In this document: positions 55,212 through 63,109 of the stretch, in pieces
Layout of the letters: every line of letters starts with the position of its first letter
Position numbering within the stretch: the first letter of the stretch is position 1
From: Acidimicrobiales bacterium
GTDB lineage: Bacteria > Actinomycetota > Acidimicrobiia > Acidimicrobiales > Palsa-688
Direction: 5' to 3'
Length of the DNA: 64,000 nt
Assembly: GCA_035533095.1 (NCBI GenBank)
Contig: DATLUM010000054.1
Location: 1 to 64,000 of the forward strand
Program-made: the position numbers and the translations under genes
Notes under the pieces: model-generated
Database searches by the model: none
What the model was told of the DNA's origin: nothing
Seen by the model: only the letters and a program-made list of their open reading frames with translations

Positions 55212-56288
55212 ATGGAGAAAATAGGCATCGTCGGGCTCCCCAACTCGGGGAAGTCCAGTCTTTTCAACGCATTGACCGGCGGTTCCGCGCCCGTCGCCCC
55301 GCATCCGTTCTCCACAACCGAGACCGCTGTCGGTGTGGCACAGGTTCCCGACCACCGGCTCGACAAGCTCGCCGAGATGAGCGCCAGCCGCAAGGTTGTG
55401 CATGCGACCGTGGAGTTCGTGGACATCGCCGGCCTGGTGGCGGGTTCGTCCGCCGGCGAGGGGCTGGGCAACCGTTTTCTGGCCGGGATCAGGGAAGCCG
55501 ACGCGCTGTGCCTGGTCCTGCGTTCCTTCGAGGACCCCAGCGTCCCAGGTGACTCCGACCCCCTGTCGGATCTCGGGGTGCTCGAGCTGGAGCTCGTCCT
55601 GGCCGACGCAGCCACCGTGGACAGCCAGATCGACAAGCGCCGGAAGGCCGCCAAGGCCGACAGGTCGCTCGCCTCCGAGGTCACCGCTCTCGAAAGGGCC
55701 AAGGAGCAACTGGACTCCGGGGTGCCTGTCTACCGCTCCAAGCTCGACGCCGATGATCGGGCGTTGCTCAAGCCCTTCTTCCTTCTCACCAACAAGCCGG
55801 TCTTCGCCGTCGTGAACCTCGGAGAGGATCAGGTTGCCGCCAGCGAGTCGATCGTGAAGCCGGTGGCCGACGAGCTCGGTACCCACGGAGACGTGCTCGG
55901 TGTCAGCGTCGAGCTCGAGGCCGAGGCGGCGCAGCTGGACGCATCGGAGCGCGCGGAGTTGATGGAGGGTCTGGGGCTCGGCGAGGGGGCGCTCGCCCGG
56001 GTCGCGAGAGCCTCGTACCACATGCTCGGCCGGCGGACGTTCTTCACCACAGGTGACAAGGAGAGCCGAGCGTGGACGTTCCGCGCCGGCGCGCGAGCAC
56101 CCGAGTGCGCGGGGGTGATCCACTCGGACCTCCAGCGCGGTTTCATCCGCGCGGAGGTGATCCGCTGGGATGAGCTGCTCGGACTCGGTTCCTGGCACGC
56201 CGCCAAGGAGGCCGGCAAGCTGCGGATCGAGGGCAAGGACTACGAGGTCGTGGACGGCGACGTGCTCGAGATCCGTTTCAACGTCTGA
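55212..56288 (+). CDS. ychF: YchF/EngD-family Obg-like ATPase
   Basis: The 358-residue protein is YchF. G1 is GLPNSGKSS (residues 7-15), G3 is DIAGLVAGSSAGEGLGNRFL, and the G4 position reads VNLGED rather than NKxD, the change that makes this family prefer ATP over GTP. A coiled-coil insertion (about residues 125-180) and the C-terminal TGS domain (about 275-358, ending YEVVDGDVLEIRFNV) complete it. It binds ribosomes and is involved in stress responses and translation. It starts 76 bp from the divergent bL37 gene. The small DUF192 gene starts 4 bp after its stop. Confidence 0.95.
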   Translation: MEKIGIVGLPNSGKSSLFNALTGGSAPVAPHPFSTTETAVGVAQVPDHRLDKLAEMSASRKVVHATVEFVDIAGLVAGSSAGEGLGNRFLAGIREADALCLVLRSFEDPSVPGDSDPLSDLGVLELELVLADAATVDSQIDKRRKAAKADRSLASEVTALERAKEQLDSGVPVYRSKLDADDRALLKPFFLLTNKPVFAVVNLGEDQVAASESIVKPVADELGTHGDVLGVSVELEAEAAQLDASERAELMEGLGLGEGALARVARASYHMLGRRTFFTTGDKESRAWTFRAGARAPECAGVIHSDLQRGFIRAEVIRWDELLGLGSWHAAKEAGKLRIEGKDYEVVDGDVLEIRFNV

Positions 56289-56292
56289 GCCC

Positions 56293-56631
56293 ATGTCGTG
56301 GTTGCTGCGCGAGGACGACGTGCTGGCCGCCGTCGAGGAACGGCGCCCTGGTTGGCAGACCAGCATCGCCGGGGTGGTGATCATCGGACGGCCGGGACTG
56401 GTCCAGACCGTCACCCGGTCTGCCGCGGCCGATCTCGACACCGCATGGTGCGTGTCAACCGAGATCGCAGCCGACCGCGGAGGATTCCTCGTCAAGCGCG
56501 TCTCCACGCTGCCGGCCCGCCGGTGCAGTCTCCCGCGGTTCGGGGCGGGAGTGCTGGTCGTGGCTCCGGTCGGTTCGTTCGAACGGTGGAAGCTCTGTGT
56601 GGGCGACTGCCTGGAGGTGCGCGGATCTTGA
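56293..56631 (+). CDS. DUF192-family small protein
   Basis: The 112-residue protein matches the DUF192 pattern: MSWLLREDDVLAAVEERRPGW, a middle strand with AWCVSTEIAADRGGFLVKRVSTLPARR, and the end SFERWKLCVGDCLEV, like the family GAFxRWGLRPGDxLEV. The usual family has a signal peptide or a leading GL-x-GR motif; here the RPGWQTSIAGVVI region replaces it. The function of the family is unknown. It sits between ychF (4-bp gap) and rsmI (4-bp overlap), so it is co-translated with housekeeping genes. Two Cys near the end (CVGDC) are noteworthy but not conserved in the family as I know it. Confidence 0.65.
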   Translation: MSWLLREDDVLAAVEERRPGWQTSIAGVVIIGRPGLVQTVTRSAAADLDTAWCVSTEIAADRGGFLVKRVSTLPARRCSLPRFGAGVLVVAPVGSFERWKLCVGDCLEVRGS

Positions 56632-57476
56632 CCGAAGGGCGCGTCGTCCTCGTGGGCACCCCCATCGGCAACCTGGGCGACCTCTCGCCGAGAGCCCGCG
56701 AATCCCTCGCCGGCGCGGCGGTGATCTTCTGCGAGGACACACGCAGGACGCGCAAGCTCCTCAGCGCCGCCGGCATACCGGCACCTCGGCTCGTGGCGAT
56801 GCATCAGCACAACGAGTCCGCCGCGAGCGCCGAGGCCCTGGCCCTCGCCTGCGGGGGCGGCGTGGTGGCGGTGGTCTCGGATGCGGGGATGCCCGGTATC
56901 TCGGATCCAGGGACGCGGCTGGTGGCACTGGCCGCCGGTGAGGGTGTTCCGGTCGAGGTGGTCCCGGGGCCGGCGGCCTTTCTCACCGCCCTAGTGGGGT
57001 CCGGCCTGCCGACGGCAAGGTTCTGCTTCGAGGGGTTCCTGCCCCGGCGTGGGCGGGAGAGAACCGAACGCCTCCGCGCGATCTCGGCTGAAGCCAGGAC
57101 GACGGTCCTCTACGAGTCGCCGCGCAGGGTCGCAGCGACCCTCGCCGATCTCTCGTCGGCCTGCGGTCACAACCGGCGGGTCGCTCTCGGCAGGGAGCTG
57201 ACCAAGCTCCACGAGGAGTTCTGGCGGGGGAGACTCGGCGACGCCCTCGAATGGGTCGAGGCGGGAGAACCCCGCGGGGAGTGGGTCATCGTCCTCGACG
57301 GCGCCGCTCCGGAGCCGATCACGGCAGGCGAGGAGGAGATCACCTCCGCGCTTCGAAGGCATCTGGCCGCCGGGGAGACCCGCAGGACGGCGGTCGACGC
57401 TGTCGCCGCAGAGTTGTCCATCCCGAGACGCCAGGTGTACGAGCTGGCGATAAACCAAGCGCGCGACCAGCCGTAG
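56628..57476 (+). CDS. rsmI: 16S rRNA (cytidine1402-2'-O)-methyltransferase RsmI
   Basis: The 282-residue protein is RsmI, a tetrapyrrole-methylase-fold enzyme that 2'-O-methylates C1402 of 16S rRNA in the decoding centre. Seen are GRVVLVGTPIGNLGDLSPRA, FCEDTRRTRKLLSAAG, AVVSDAGMPGISDPG (SAM site), EVVPGPAAFLTALVGSGLP and FEGFLPRRGRER. The C-terminal RRQVYELA helix-turn-helix-like end is also typical. The start is a TTG at 56628 with GGAGGTG 8 nt upstream, overlapping the DUF192 stop. MetG begins 20 bp after its end with its own -10 box. Confidence 0.95.
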   Translation: MTEGRVVLVGTPIGNLGDLSPRARESLAGAAVIFCEDTRRTRKLLSAAGIPAPRLVAMHQHNESAASAEALALACGGGVVAVVSDAGMPGISDPGTRLVALAAGEGVPVEVVPGPAAFLTALVGSGLPTARFCFEGFLPRRGRERTERLRAISAEARTTVLYESPRRVAATLADLSSACGHNRRVALGRELTKLHEEFWRGRLGDALEWVEAGEPRGEWVIVLDGAAPEPITAGEEEITSALRRHLAAGETRRTAVDAVAAELSIPRRQVYELAINQARDQP

Positions 57477-57483
57477 TTCCACC

Positions 57484-57489
57484 TAGCCT
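57484..57489 (+). promoter_or_regulatory. -10 box (TAGCCT) of leaderless metG
   Basis: TAGCCT ends 6 nt before the GTG at 57496, with no Shine-Dalgarno. Confidence 0.55.
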
Positions 57490-57495
57490 CGTCCT

Positions 57496-59004
57496 GTGGC
57501 CCGCTTCTACGTCACCACTCCGATCTACTACGTCAACGACGCGCCCCACATCGGCCACGCCTACACCACGGTCACCGCGGATGCACTGGCCCGGTGGCAC
57601 CGTCTGCTGGGAGACGACGTCTACTTCCTCACCGGCACCGATGAGCACGGGCTCAAGGTGCAGCGCGCGGCCCAGGCGAACGGTCTAACCCCCCGGGAAC
57701 ATGCCGATCGCACCAGTGAGCGCTACCGGCAGGTGTGGGCGTCGCTCGACATCAGCAACGACGACTTCATCCGCACCACCGAGCCGCGCCATTACCGCGC
57801 GACCGAGAGTCTCATGCAGGCTGCGTACGACAACGGGTGGATCGAGTTGCGGCCGTACGCCGGCTGGTACTGCGTGTCGTGCGAGGCGTACTACACCGAG
57901 GCAGACCTCATCGACGGCAGGCGCTGCCCGATCCACCGGACCGAGGTCGAATGGCTCGAAGAGGAAAACTACTTCTTCAAACTGTCCGAGTTCGCCGGCC
58001 GCCTCCTCGACTGGTACGAGCGCGAACCCGGTGCTGTGACTCCCGAAGCGAAGCGCAACGAAGCCATCGGTCTCATCCGCGGTGGTCTGCGCGACATCTC
58101 CATCTCGAGGACCTCGATCTCCTGGGGGGTTCCCGTCCCGTGGGACAGCGCGCACGTCTTCTACGTCTGGTACGACGCGCTGATCAACTACGCCACCGCC
58201 ATCGGCTACGGCAGCGACCCCCATCGGTTCGCGGATTGGTGGCCATCCGTGCACCACCTGATCGGCAAGGACATCCTCCGGTTCCATTGCGTGTACTGGC
58301 CCGCGTTGCTCATGGCAGCCGGCATCGAACCGCCGGCACGCATCGCGGTGCACGGATTTCTTCTCGTGGGTGGCGAGAAGATGTCCAAATCGGCGCTCAA
58401 CCAGATCTCGCCGGCTGACCTGTTGCCAACATTCGGGGTGGACGGATTCCGCTATCACTTCCTGAGGGATCAGGCGTTCGGGCCGGACGGCGACTTCTCC
58501 TACGAAGGGATGGTCGCCCGCTACAACTCGGACCTCGCCAACAATCTCGGCAACCTTCTCGCCCGCGTCTCGACGGTGGTCGAGAAGAAATGCGGCGGAA
58601 TCGGCCCCGCTCCCGACCCGTCGAGTGATCTCGCGCCCATAGCGGCCTCAGTCCTAGAGACGGTGACGGCGGGGTGGGATCGCATCGCGCCGAGCGAGGC
58701 CCTGGAGTCGACCTGGCGGCTGGTCCGGGAGACGAACGCAGCACTGGAAGCCGCAGAACCCTGGAAGGCCGAGCCGGGTCCGGAGGTCGACAGGGTGCTG
58801 GGGGACGCCCTGGAGGTGCTGCGTATCGTCGCGGTGCTTGCCAGCCCAGCGCTCACTCGTGCCTCGCAGGAGATCTGGCGGCGAATCGGGATGGAGGGAA
58901 GCGTCCTGGATCAGCGACTACCCAAGGCGGCCTCCTGGGGCGGCTACCCGGGTGGCTTGGCAGTCGAGCGTGGCGCCCCGCTGTTCCCGCGGATCAAGGA
59001 CTGA
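57496..59004 (+). CDS. metG: methionyl-tRNA synthetase
   Basis: The 502-residue protein is a class I aminoacyl-tRNA synthetase for methionine. HIGH is at residues 18-21 and KMSKS at 295-299. The connective peptide has a single zinc knuckle (YCVSCEAYYTEADLIDGRRCPIH), and the anticodon-binding helical domain follows residue 340. There is no C-terminal EMAP/Trbp111 dimerisation domain, typical of the shorter bacterial form. It loads Met on both initiator and elongator tRNA. The GTG start is 6 nt after a TAGCCT box. It is followed by tatD (5 bp) in the gene order rsmI, metG, tatD, rsmA, ispE that is common in actinobacteria. Confidence 0.96.
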   Translation: MARFYVTTPIYYVNDAPHIGHAYTTVTADALARWHRLLGDDVYFLTGTDEHGLKVQRAAQANGLTPREHADRTSERYRQVWASLDISNDDFIRTTEPRHYRATESLMQAAYDNGWIELRPYAGWYCVSCEAYYTEADLIDGRRCPIHRTEVEWLEEENYFFKLSEFAGRLLDWYEREPGAVTPEAKRNEAIGLIRGGLRDISISRTSISWGVPVPWDSAHVFYVWYDALINYATAIGYGSDPHRFADWWPSVHHLIGKDILRFHCVYWPALLMAAGIEPPARIAVHGFLLVGGEKMSKSALNQISPADLLPTFGVDGFRYHFLRDQAFGPDGDFSYEGMVARYNSDLANNLGNLLARVSTVVEKKCGGIGPAPDPSSDLAPIAASVLETVTAGWDRIAPSEALESTWRLVRETNAALEAAEPWKAEPGPEVDRVLGDALEVLRIVAVLASPALTRASQEIWRRIGMEGSVLDQRLPKAASWGGYPGGLAVERGAPLFPRIKD

Positions 59005-59009
59005 CCGCG

Positions 59010-59768
59010 GTGTGGACCGACAGCCACTGTCACGTCCCCTGGGAGGGGATGGGCCTCGAGGTCATCGAGGAGGCCCGCGATGCCGGGGTCGCGAGGTTGG
59101 TGAGCATCGGGACGGACGCGGCCACCTCCGCCGCTGCTATCGAAGTGGCCCGAGCCAATCGAGGGGTGTGGGCGACCGTCGGTCTACATCCGCACGAGGC
59201 GAGTTCGGGCGTGGACACGGTTGCCGGTCTGCTGTCGGGTGCCGATGCGTCGGTGGTGGCGGTCGGCGAGTGCGGGCTCGACTACTTCTACGAGCATTCG
59301 CCACGAGACGCGCAGAAGGAAGCGTTTGCGGCCCAGATCGCTCTGGCCAACCAAATGGGTCTCGCGCTCGTCGTGCACACACGCGACGCATGGGACGATA
59401 CGTTCGACGTGCTGCGGGCGGAAGGAGTACCGGAACGTTGGGTGCTCCATTGCTTCACCGGGGGCCCGGACGAGGCGAGAAAGGGGCTGGATCTTGGGGC
59501 GATGCTCTCGTTTTCCGGGATCGTCACGTTCAAGAACGCCGGCGAGGTGCGGGAGGCTGCCGCGATCTGTCCCCTGGAGCGGATGCTGGTCGAGACCGAC
59601 AGCCCGTTCCTGGCTCCGGTACCCCATAGAGGCGAGACCAACACGCCGGCGTTCGTGCCGCTCGTGGGGGCCGCCGTAGCGGACGCCCGCGGGGTTCCGG
59701 TCGAGACGGTCGAGCGAGCCACGTGGGACAACGCCGAGCAGGTCTTCCGGCTGAGCGAACTGACGTGA
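59010..59768 (+). CDS. TatD-family metal-dependent hydrolase (DNase)
   Basis: The 252-residue protein is a TatD TIM-barrel hydrolase. Metal ligands are seen in TDSHCHV (H-x-H), VGECGLDY (Glu), VVHTRDAWDD (His), LHCFTGGPDEA (His) and ETDSPFLAP (Asp). Family members show 3'-5' DNase or RNase activity and take part in DNA repair or RNA trimming. The GTG at 59010 lies 9 nt after AAGGA within the end of metG, and the frame upstream is metG shadow. It overlaps rsmA by 4 bp. In many actinobacteria an rpf gene lies between tatD and rsmA; none is here. Confidence 0.93.
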   Translation: MWTDSHCHVPWEGMGLEVIEEARDAGVARLVSIGTDAATSAAAIEVARANRGVWATVGLHPHEASSGVDTVAGLLSGADASVVAVGECGLDYFYEHSPRDAQKEAFAAQIALANQMGLALVVHTRDAWDDTFDVLRAEGVPERWVLHCFTGGPDEARKGLDLGAMLSFSGIVTFKNAGEVREAAAICPLERMLVETDSPFLAPVPHRGETNTPAFVPLVGAAVADARGVPVETVERATWDNAEQVFRLSELT

Positions 59769-60613
59769 CGCTGACGGCCCGCGAGGTCGGCGACCTTCTC
59801 GCATCACACGGCCTGCGTCCGAGCCGTGCCCTCGGGCAGAACTTCGTCGCAGACCCCAACACCGTACGCCGGATTGCCCGGCTCGCCGAGGTGGGGCCGG
59901 GAGACCGCGTCGTCGAAGTGGGCCCGGGGCTGGGCTCGTTGACCCTCGCTCTGGCTGAGACAGGCGCAACCGTGACAGCGGTAGAGGCCGACCGGCACCT
60001 GATACCGGTGCTCGAGGAGGTCCTGGAAGGCACCGGTGTCAGGGTGGTCCATGCGGACGCGATGCGGCTCGATTGGACCGCTCTTTTGGGTGACGACCCG
60101 GGGTGGGTGATGGTCGCCAACCTTCCGTACAACATCGCGACTCCTCTCGTCGCCGACGTCCTCGACTCGGTTCCGGCCGTGAGCAGGATGCTCGTGATGG
60201 TCCAGAGGGAAGTGGGCGAAAGGCTCGCCGCGAAGGTTGGCGATGAGGCGTACGGGGCGGTGTCGGTGAAGGTTTCCTACTGGGCGACCGCTTCGATAGC
60301 CGGCCGGGTTCCGGCGTCGGTATTCATCCCCCGGCCCAAGGTCGAATCGGTCCTCGTGTCGATCACGCGCCGGCCATCGCCCGCAGTCGACCCGTCGTCG
60401 GTGTCTCCGGATCTGCTGTTCGATCTCGTCAGAGCCGGGTTCGGGCAGCGTCGCAAGATGCTGCGCCGCGCCCTCGCAAATCGGGTGCCTCCGGCCGCTT
60501 TCGACATGGCCCGTATAGAACCCGAGCAGCGCGCGGAAGAGCTGTGTGTTGAAGACTGGGGTCGCCTCGCCGCTGCTGTCCGGGCCGTAGCCGAGCGAGA
60601 TTCACGTGCCTGA
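59765..60613 (+). CDS. rsmA: 16S rRNA dimethyladenosine transferase RsmA (KsgA)
   Basis: The 282-residue protein is RsmA/KsgA, which dimethylates two adjacent adenines near the 3' end of 16S rRNA, late in 30S assembly. SAM motif I is VVEVGPGLGSLTLALAETG, the catalytic loop is VANLPYNIATPLV (N-L-P-Y), and ASVFIPRPKVESVLV and FGQRRKMLRRAL are the conserved C-terminal segments. The start is a GTG at 59765 overlapping the tatD stop by 4 bp. Loss of this enzyme gives kasugamycin resistance in known bacteria. IspE starts 8 bp before its end. Confidence 0.96.
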   Translation: MTLTAREVGDLLASHGLRPSRALGQNFVADPNTVRRIARLAEVGPGDRVVEVGPGLGSLTLALAETGATVTAVEADRHLIPVLEEVLEGTGVRVVHADAMRLDWTALLGDDPGWVMVANLPYNIATPLVADVLDSVPAVSRMLVMVQREVGERLAAKVGDEAYGAVSVKVSYWATASIAGRVPASVFIPRPKVESVLVSITRRPSPAVDPSSVSPDLLFDLVRAGFGQRRKMLRRALANRVPPAAFDMARIEPEQRAEELCVEDWGRLAAAVRAVAERDSRA

Positions 60614-61346
60614 CGTGTTGCGCGCCCACGCGAAGCTCACCCTGTCACTTCGGGTTACCGGCGTGCGCGACGACCGATACCACCTGCTTGACGCGGAGAT
60701 GGTTTCCCTCGATCTCGCCGACACGCTGGAGTTCTCGGCCGGAGACGGCCTCGAGATGGAACTCGACACCGGTGGATTCGCAGGCACCGTCCCGTCCGGT
60801 TCGATTCCCTTGGATGACGAGAACCTTGTCCGAAGAGCCCTGAAGGTCCTGGGCCGTAGGGCGCACGTCCGCCTGCACAAGCGGATTCCGGCCGGCGCCG
60901 GTCTCGGGGGGGGATCCGCCGATGCCGCCGCCGTTCTGCGCTGGGCCGGTGTGGTCGACCTGGACCTAGCGGCGACCCTTGGAGCGGACGTGCCCTTCTG
61001 TCTCGTAGGAGGAAGGGCCCGCGTGACCGGTGTGGGCGAAACGGTCGAACCCCTCGACGTCGACTTGATTGCCGGGCGCGCCTACACGCTGTTGACACCG
61101 CCGCTGCACGTCTCCACCGTCGAGGTGTACAGGCAGTGGGACCGCATGGGTGGCCCGACCGGCGACAACGGCAACGATCTCGAACCAGCCGCTCTCGCGG
61201 CCTATCCCGACCTGGCTGTATGGCGCAACCGCCTCGGTGACGATACCGGCGAGACTCCCATGCTTGCCGGGAGCGGCGGGACGTGGTTCGTCGAGGGCGA
61301 CTTTCCCGAATCGGGTCGTGTTGTGCGGGTCTGTCGTCCGTCGTGA
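60606..61346 (+). CDS. ispE: 4-diphosphocytidyl-2-C-methyl-D-erythritol kinase IspE, short form
   Basis: The 246-residue protein is IspE of the non-mevalonate isoprenoid pathway, which phosphorylates the 2-hydroxyl of CDP-ME. AHAKLTLSLRVTGVRDDRYHLLDAEM is the N-terminal substrate strand, and IPAGAGLGGGSADAAAVLRW is the GHMP ATP loop. LGADVPFCLVGGRARVTGVGE follows, and LAGSGGTWFVEG is the third motif. It is about 40-60 residues shorter than the usual 280-310, mainly in the middle and at the end. The GTG at 60606 is within rsmA (8 bp overlap). The next gene has its own promoter, so this closes the housekeeping run. Confidence 0.92.
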   Translation: MPDVLRAHAKLTLSLRVTGVRDDRYHLLDAEMVSLDLADTLEFSAGDGLEMELDTGGFAGTVPSGSIPLDDENLVRRALKVLGRRAHVRLHKRIPAGAGLGGGSADAAAVLRWAGVVDLDLAATLGADVPFCLVGGRARVTGVGETVEPLDVDLIAGRAYTLLTPPLHVSTVEVYRQWDRMGGPTGDNGNDLEPAALAAYPDLAVWRNRLGDDTGETPMLAGSGGTWFVEGDFPESGRVVRVCRPS

Positions 61347-61367
61347 ACTGAGATAACGCTGAGACGC

Positions 61368-61396
61368 TGGACACAAGTAGCTCCTGTCGTTACGCT
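61368..61396 (+). promoter_or_regulatory. predicted promoter of the solute-binding protein operon
   Basis: TGGACA (61368-61373) and TACGCT (61391-61396) are 17 bp apart. Transcription would start near 61403 and the leader of about 24 nt contains a GGGGGG Shine-Dalgarno-like run 4 nt before ATG 61427. Confidence 0.6.
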
Positions 61397-61426
61397 TCGG
61401 AAACACGAGGCAGGGACGGGGGGTCA

Positions 61427-63100
61427 ATGCCAGACGACATCAGCAGGCGCAAGTTCCTCGCGGGTGGTGGAGCAGCATTCGGAGCTGTGGTCCTCGGCGG
61501 TTCGGCCTCGAGCCTCCTCGCTGCTTGCGGCAGCAGCGGTAGCAAAAGTGGTGGACCCGGACCGGCGCCGAACCCCAACGCGGGCATCTCGAATGCCACA
61601 CCCAAGATGGGTGGAACCCTGATCGTGGCCACCGAGGCCGAGGACAACGGGTTCAACCCTACGGTCGCCAGCTGGGACGTGACCGGTCTGATGTACGGGG
61701 CTGCCATCTTCGACACGCTGACCGCCGTCGATGTCAACGGCAAGGTCCAGCCGAACCTGGCCCAGTCGGTGACACCCAACGCCGGCGCCACGCAGTTCAC
61801 GATCACGTTGCGCCCGGGCGTCAAGTTCCACGACGGATCAGCCCTCGATGCCAACGCAGTGGCGAACAGCCTGATCGCCAACGTCAAGTCACCCCAGAAC
61901 GGCCCTGCACTTTTCAATGTGGCCGACGTGAAGCCGAGCGGCGCAATGACCGTTACGGTCACGTGCAAGGAGGCCTGGCCGGCATTTCCCTACTACCTCG
62001 CCTATTCGATCGGGACGGTCATGTCTCCGTCCATGCTGGCGGAGCCCAACAGCGGCAACCTCAAGCCGATAGGGACCGGGCCCTTCGTCTTCAAGGAGTG
62101 GGTCCCCAACGACCACCTCACCGTCGTGCGGAACCCGAACTACTGGCGGCAAGGTCGCCCGTACCTCGACCAGGTCACTTTCCGGCCGATACCGGACCAC
62201 CAGTCGAGGGCGAACGCGCTGCTCGCCGGGGACATCGACATCATGCACACCGACGATCCCCAGGACGCTCAGTCGCTACCGAAGAAAAGGAGCCTGGTGT
62301 CGATCACCGACCTCGACAACAACGCGACCGAGCGCGAGGTCCACTTCTACATGATCAACACCGCCAAGCCGCCGTTCGACGATGTTCGCGTCCGGCAGGC
62401 GCTCGCTTACGCCACCGACCAGAACCGGGTGCATTCGATCATCGACGTGGTCAACCCGGTCGTCAAGAGCCCGTTCAGCACAAAATCGCCCTACTACGTC
62501 GACGTCGATTACCCGACGTACGACCCGGCCAAGGCGAAGCAGCTGATAGCGGCCTACGAGCACGACAAGGGCCCGCTTCGCACGTTCACCCTCTCGACCG
62601 TCACCGACGCGAAGGACCTCGCCCGAACCACCCTCGTGCAGGCGATGTGGAAGGAAGCCGGGATCAACTGCCAGGTCCAACAGGTCGAGCAGAGCCAGTA
62701 CATCGTGCAGGCTCTCTTGGGAAACTACGACGTGCGGGAGTGGAGGCAGTTCTCCGCTGCCGACCCCGACGAGAACTACGTCTGGTGGTCGAGCCTCACC
62801 GCGTCGCCGATAGGGGCGCTCGCTCTCAACTTCGCCCGCAACAAGGACCCGCAGATCCAGGCTGCTCTCGAAAAGGGGCGGACCAGCCTCAACCAGGCCG
62901 ACCGTGTGGCCGCGTACCAGGAGATCTCCCGGAGGTTCGCGGCCGACGTCCCTTACGTCTGGCTGGACCAGACCGTGTGGCTCGTCTCCGCCAAGCCGAC
63001 GGTGATGAACTTCAACAACCCCACCTTGCCCGACGGGTCGCCGGCGCTGAGGATGACGGCGGGATTCATCAACGTCGGGCAGATCTGGCTGAACAAGTAG
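61427..63100 (+). CDS. peptide/nickel-type ABC transporter solute-binding lipoprotein (family 5)
   Basis: The 557-residue protein has a Tat signal (SRRKFLAGGG, residues 6-15), then a hydrophobic stretch and a lipobox LAAC with Cys34 as the lipid anchor. A Gly/Ser-rich linker leads to the SBP family 5 fold: GGTLIVATEAEDNGFNPTVASWDVTGLMYGAAIFDTLTAVD, FHDGSALDANAVANSLI, IGTGPFVFKEWVPNDHLTVVRNPNYW, and DDVRVRQALAYATDQNRV. It binds oligopeptides or other solutes outside the membrane. The permease gene at 63110 starts 9 bp after its stop, and the operon continues off the window. Confidence 0.95.
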   Translation: MPDDISRRKFLAGGGAAFGAVVLGGSASSLLAACGSSGSKSGGPGPAPNPNAGISNATPKMGGTLIVATEAEDNGFNPTVASWDVTGLMYGAAIFDTLTAVDVNGKVQPNLAQSVTPNAGATQFTITLRPGVKFHDGSALDANAVANSLIANVKSPQNGPALFNVADVKPSGAMTVTVTCKEAWPAFPYYLAYSIGTVMSPSMLAEPNSGNLKPIGTGPFVFKEWVPNDHLTVVRNPNYWRQGRPYLDQVTFRPIPDHQSRANALLAGDIDIMHTDDPQDAQSLPKKRSLVSITDLDNNATEREVHFYMINTAKPPFDDVRVRQALAYATDQNRVHSIIDVVNPVVKSPFSTKSPYYVDVDYPTYDPAKAKQLIAAYEHDKGPLRTFTLSTVTDAKDLARTTLVQAMWKEAGINCQVQQVEQSQYIVQALLGNYDVREWRQFSAADPDENYVWWSSLTASPIGALALNFARNKDPQIQAALEKGRTSLNQADRVAAYQEISRRFAADVPYVWLDQTVWLVSAKPTVMNFNNPTLPDGSPALRMTAGFINVGQIWLNK

Positions 63101-63109
63101 GGGGACACT

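Noticed and set aside
55017-56810. 597-codon minus-strand frame over ychF
   Set aside because: Antisense shadow of ychF and the DUF192 gene; the bL37 reading in 55052-55135 is in another frame and has its own start and promoter.
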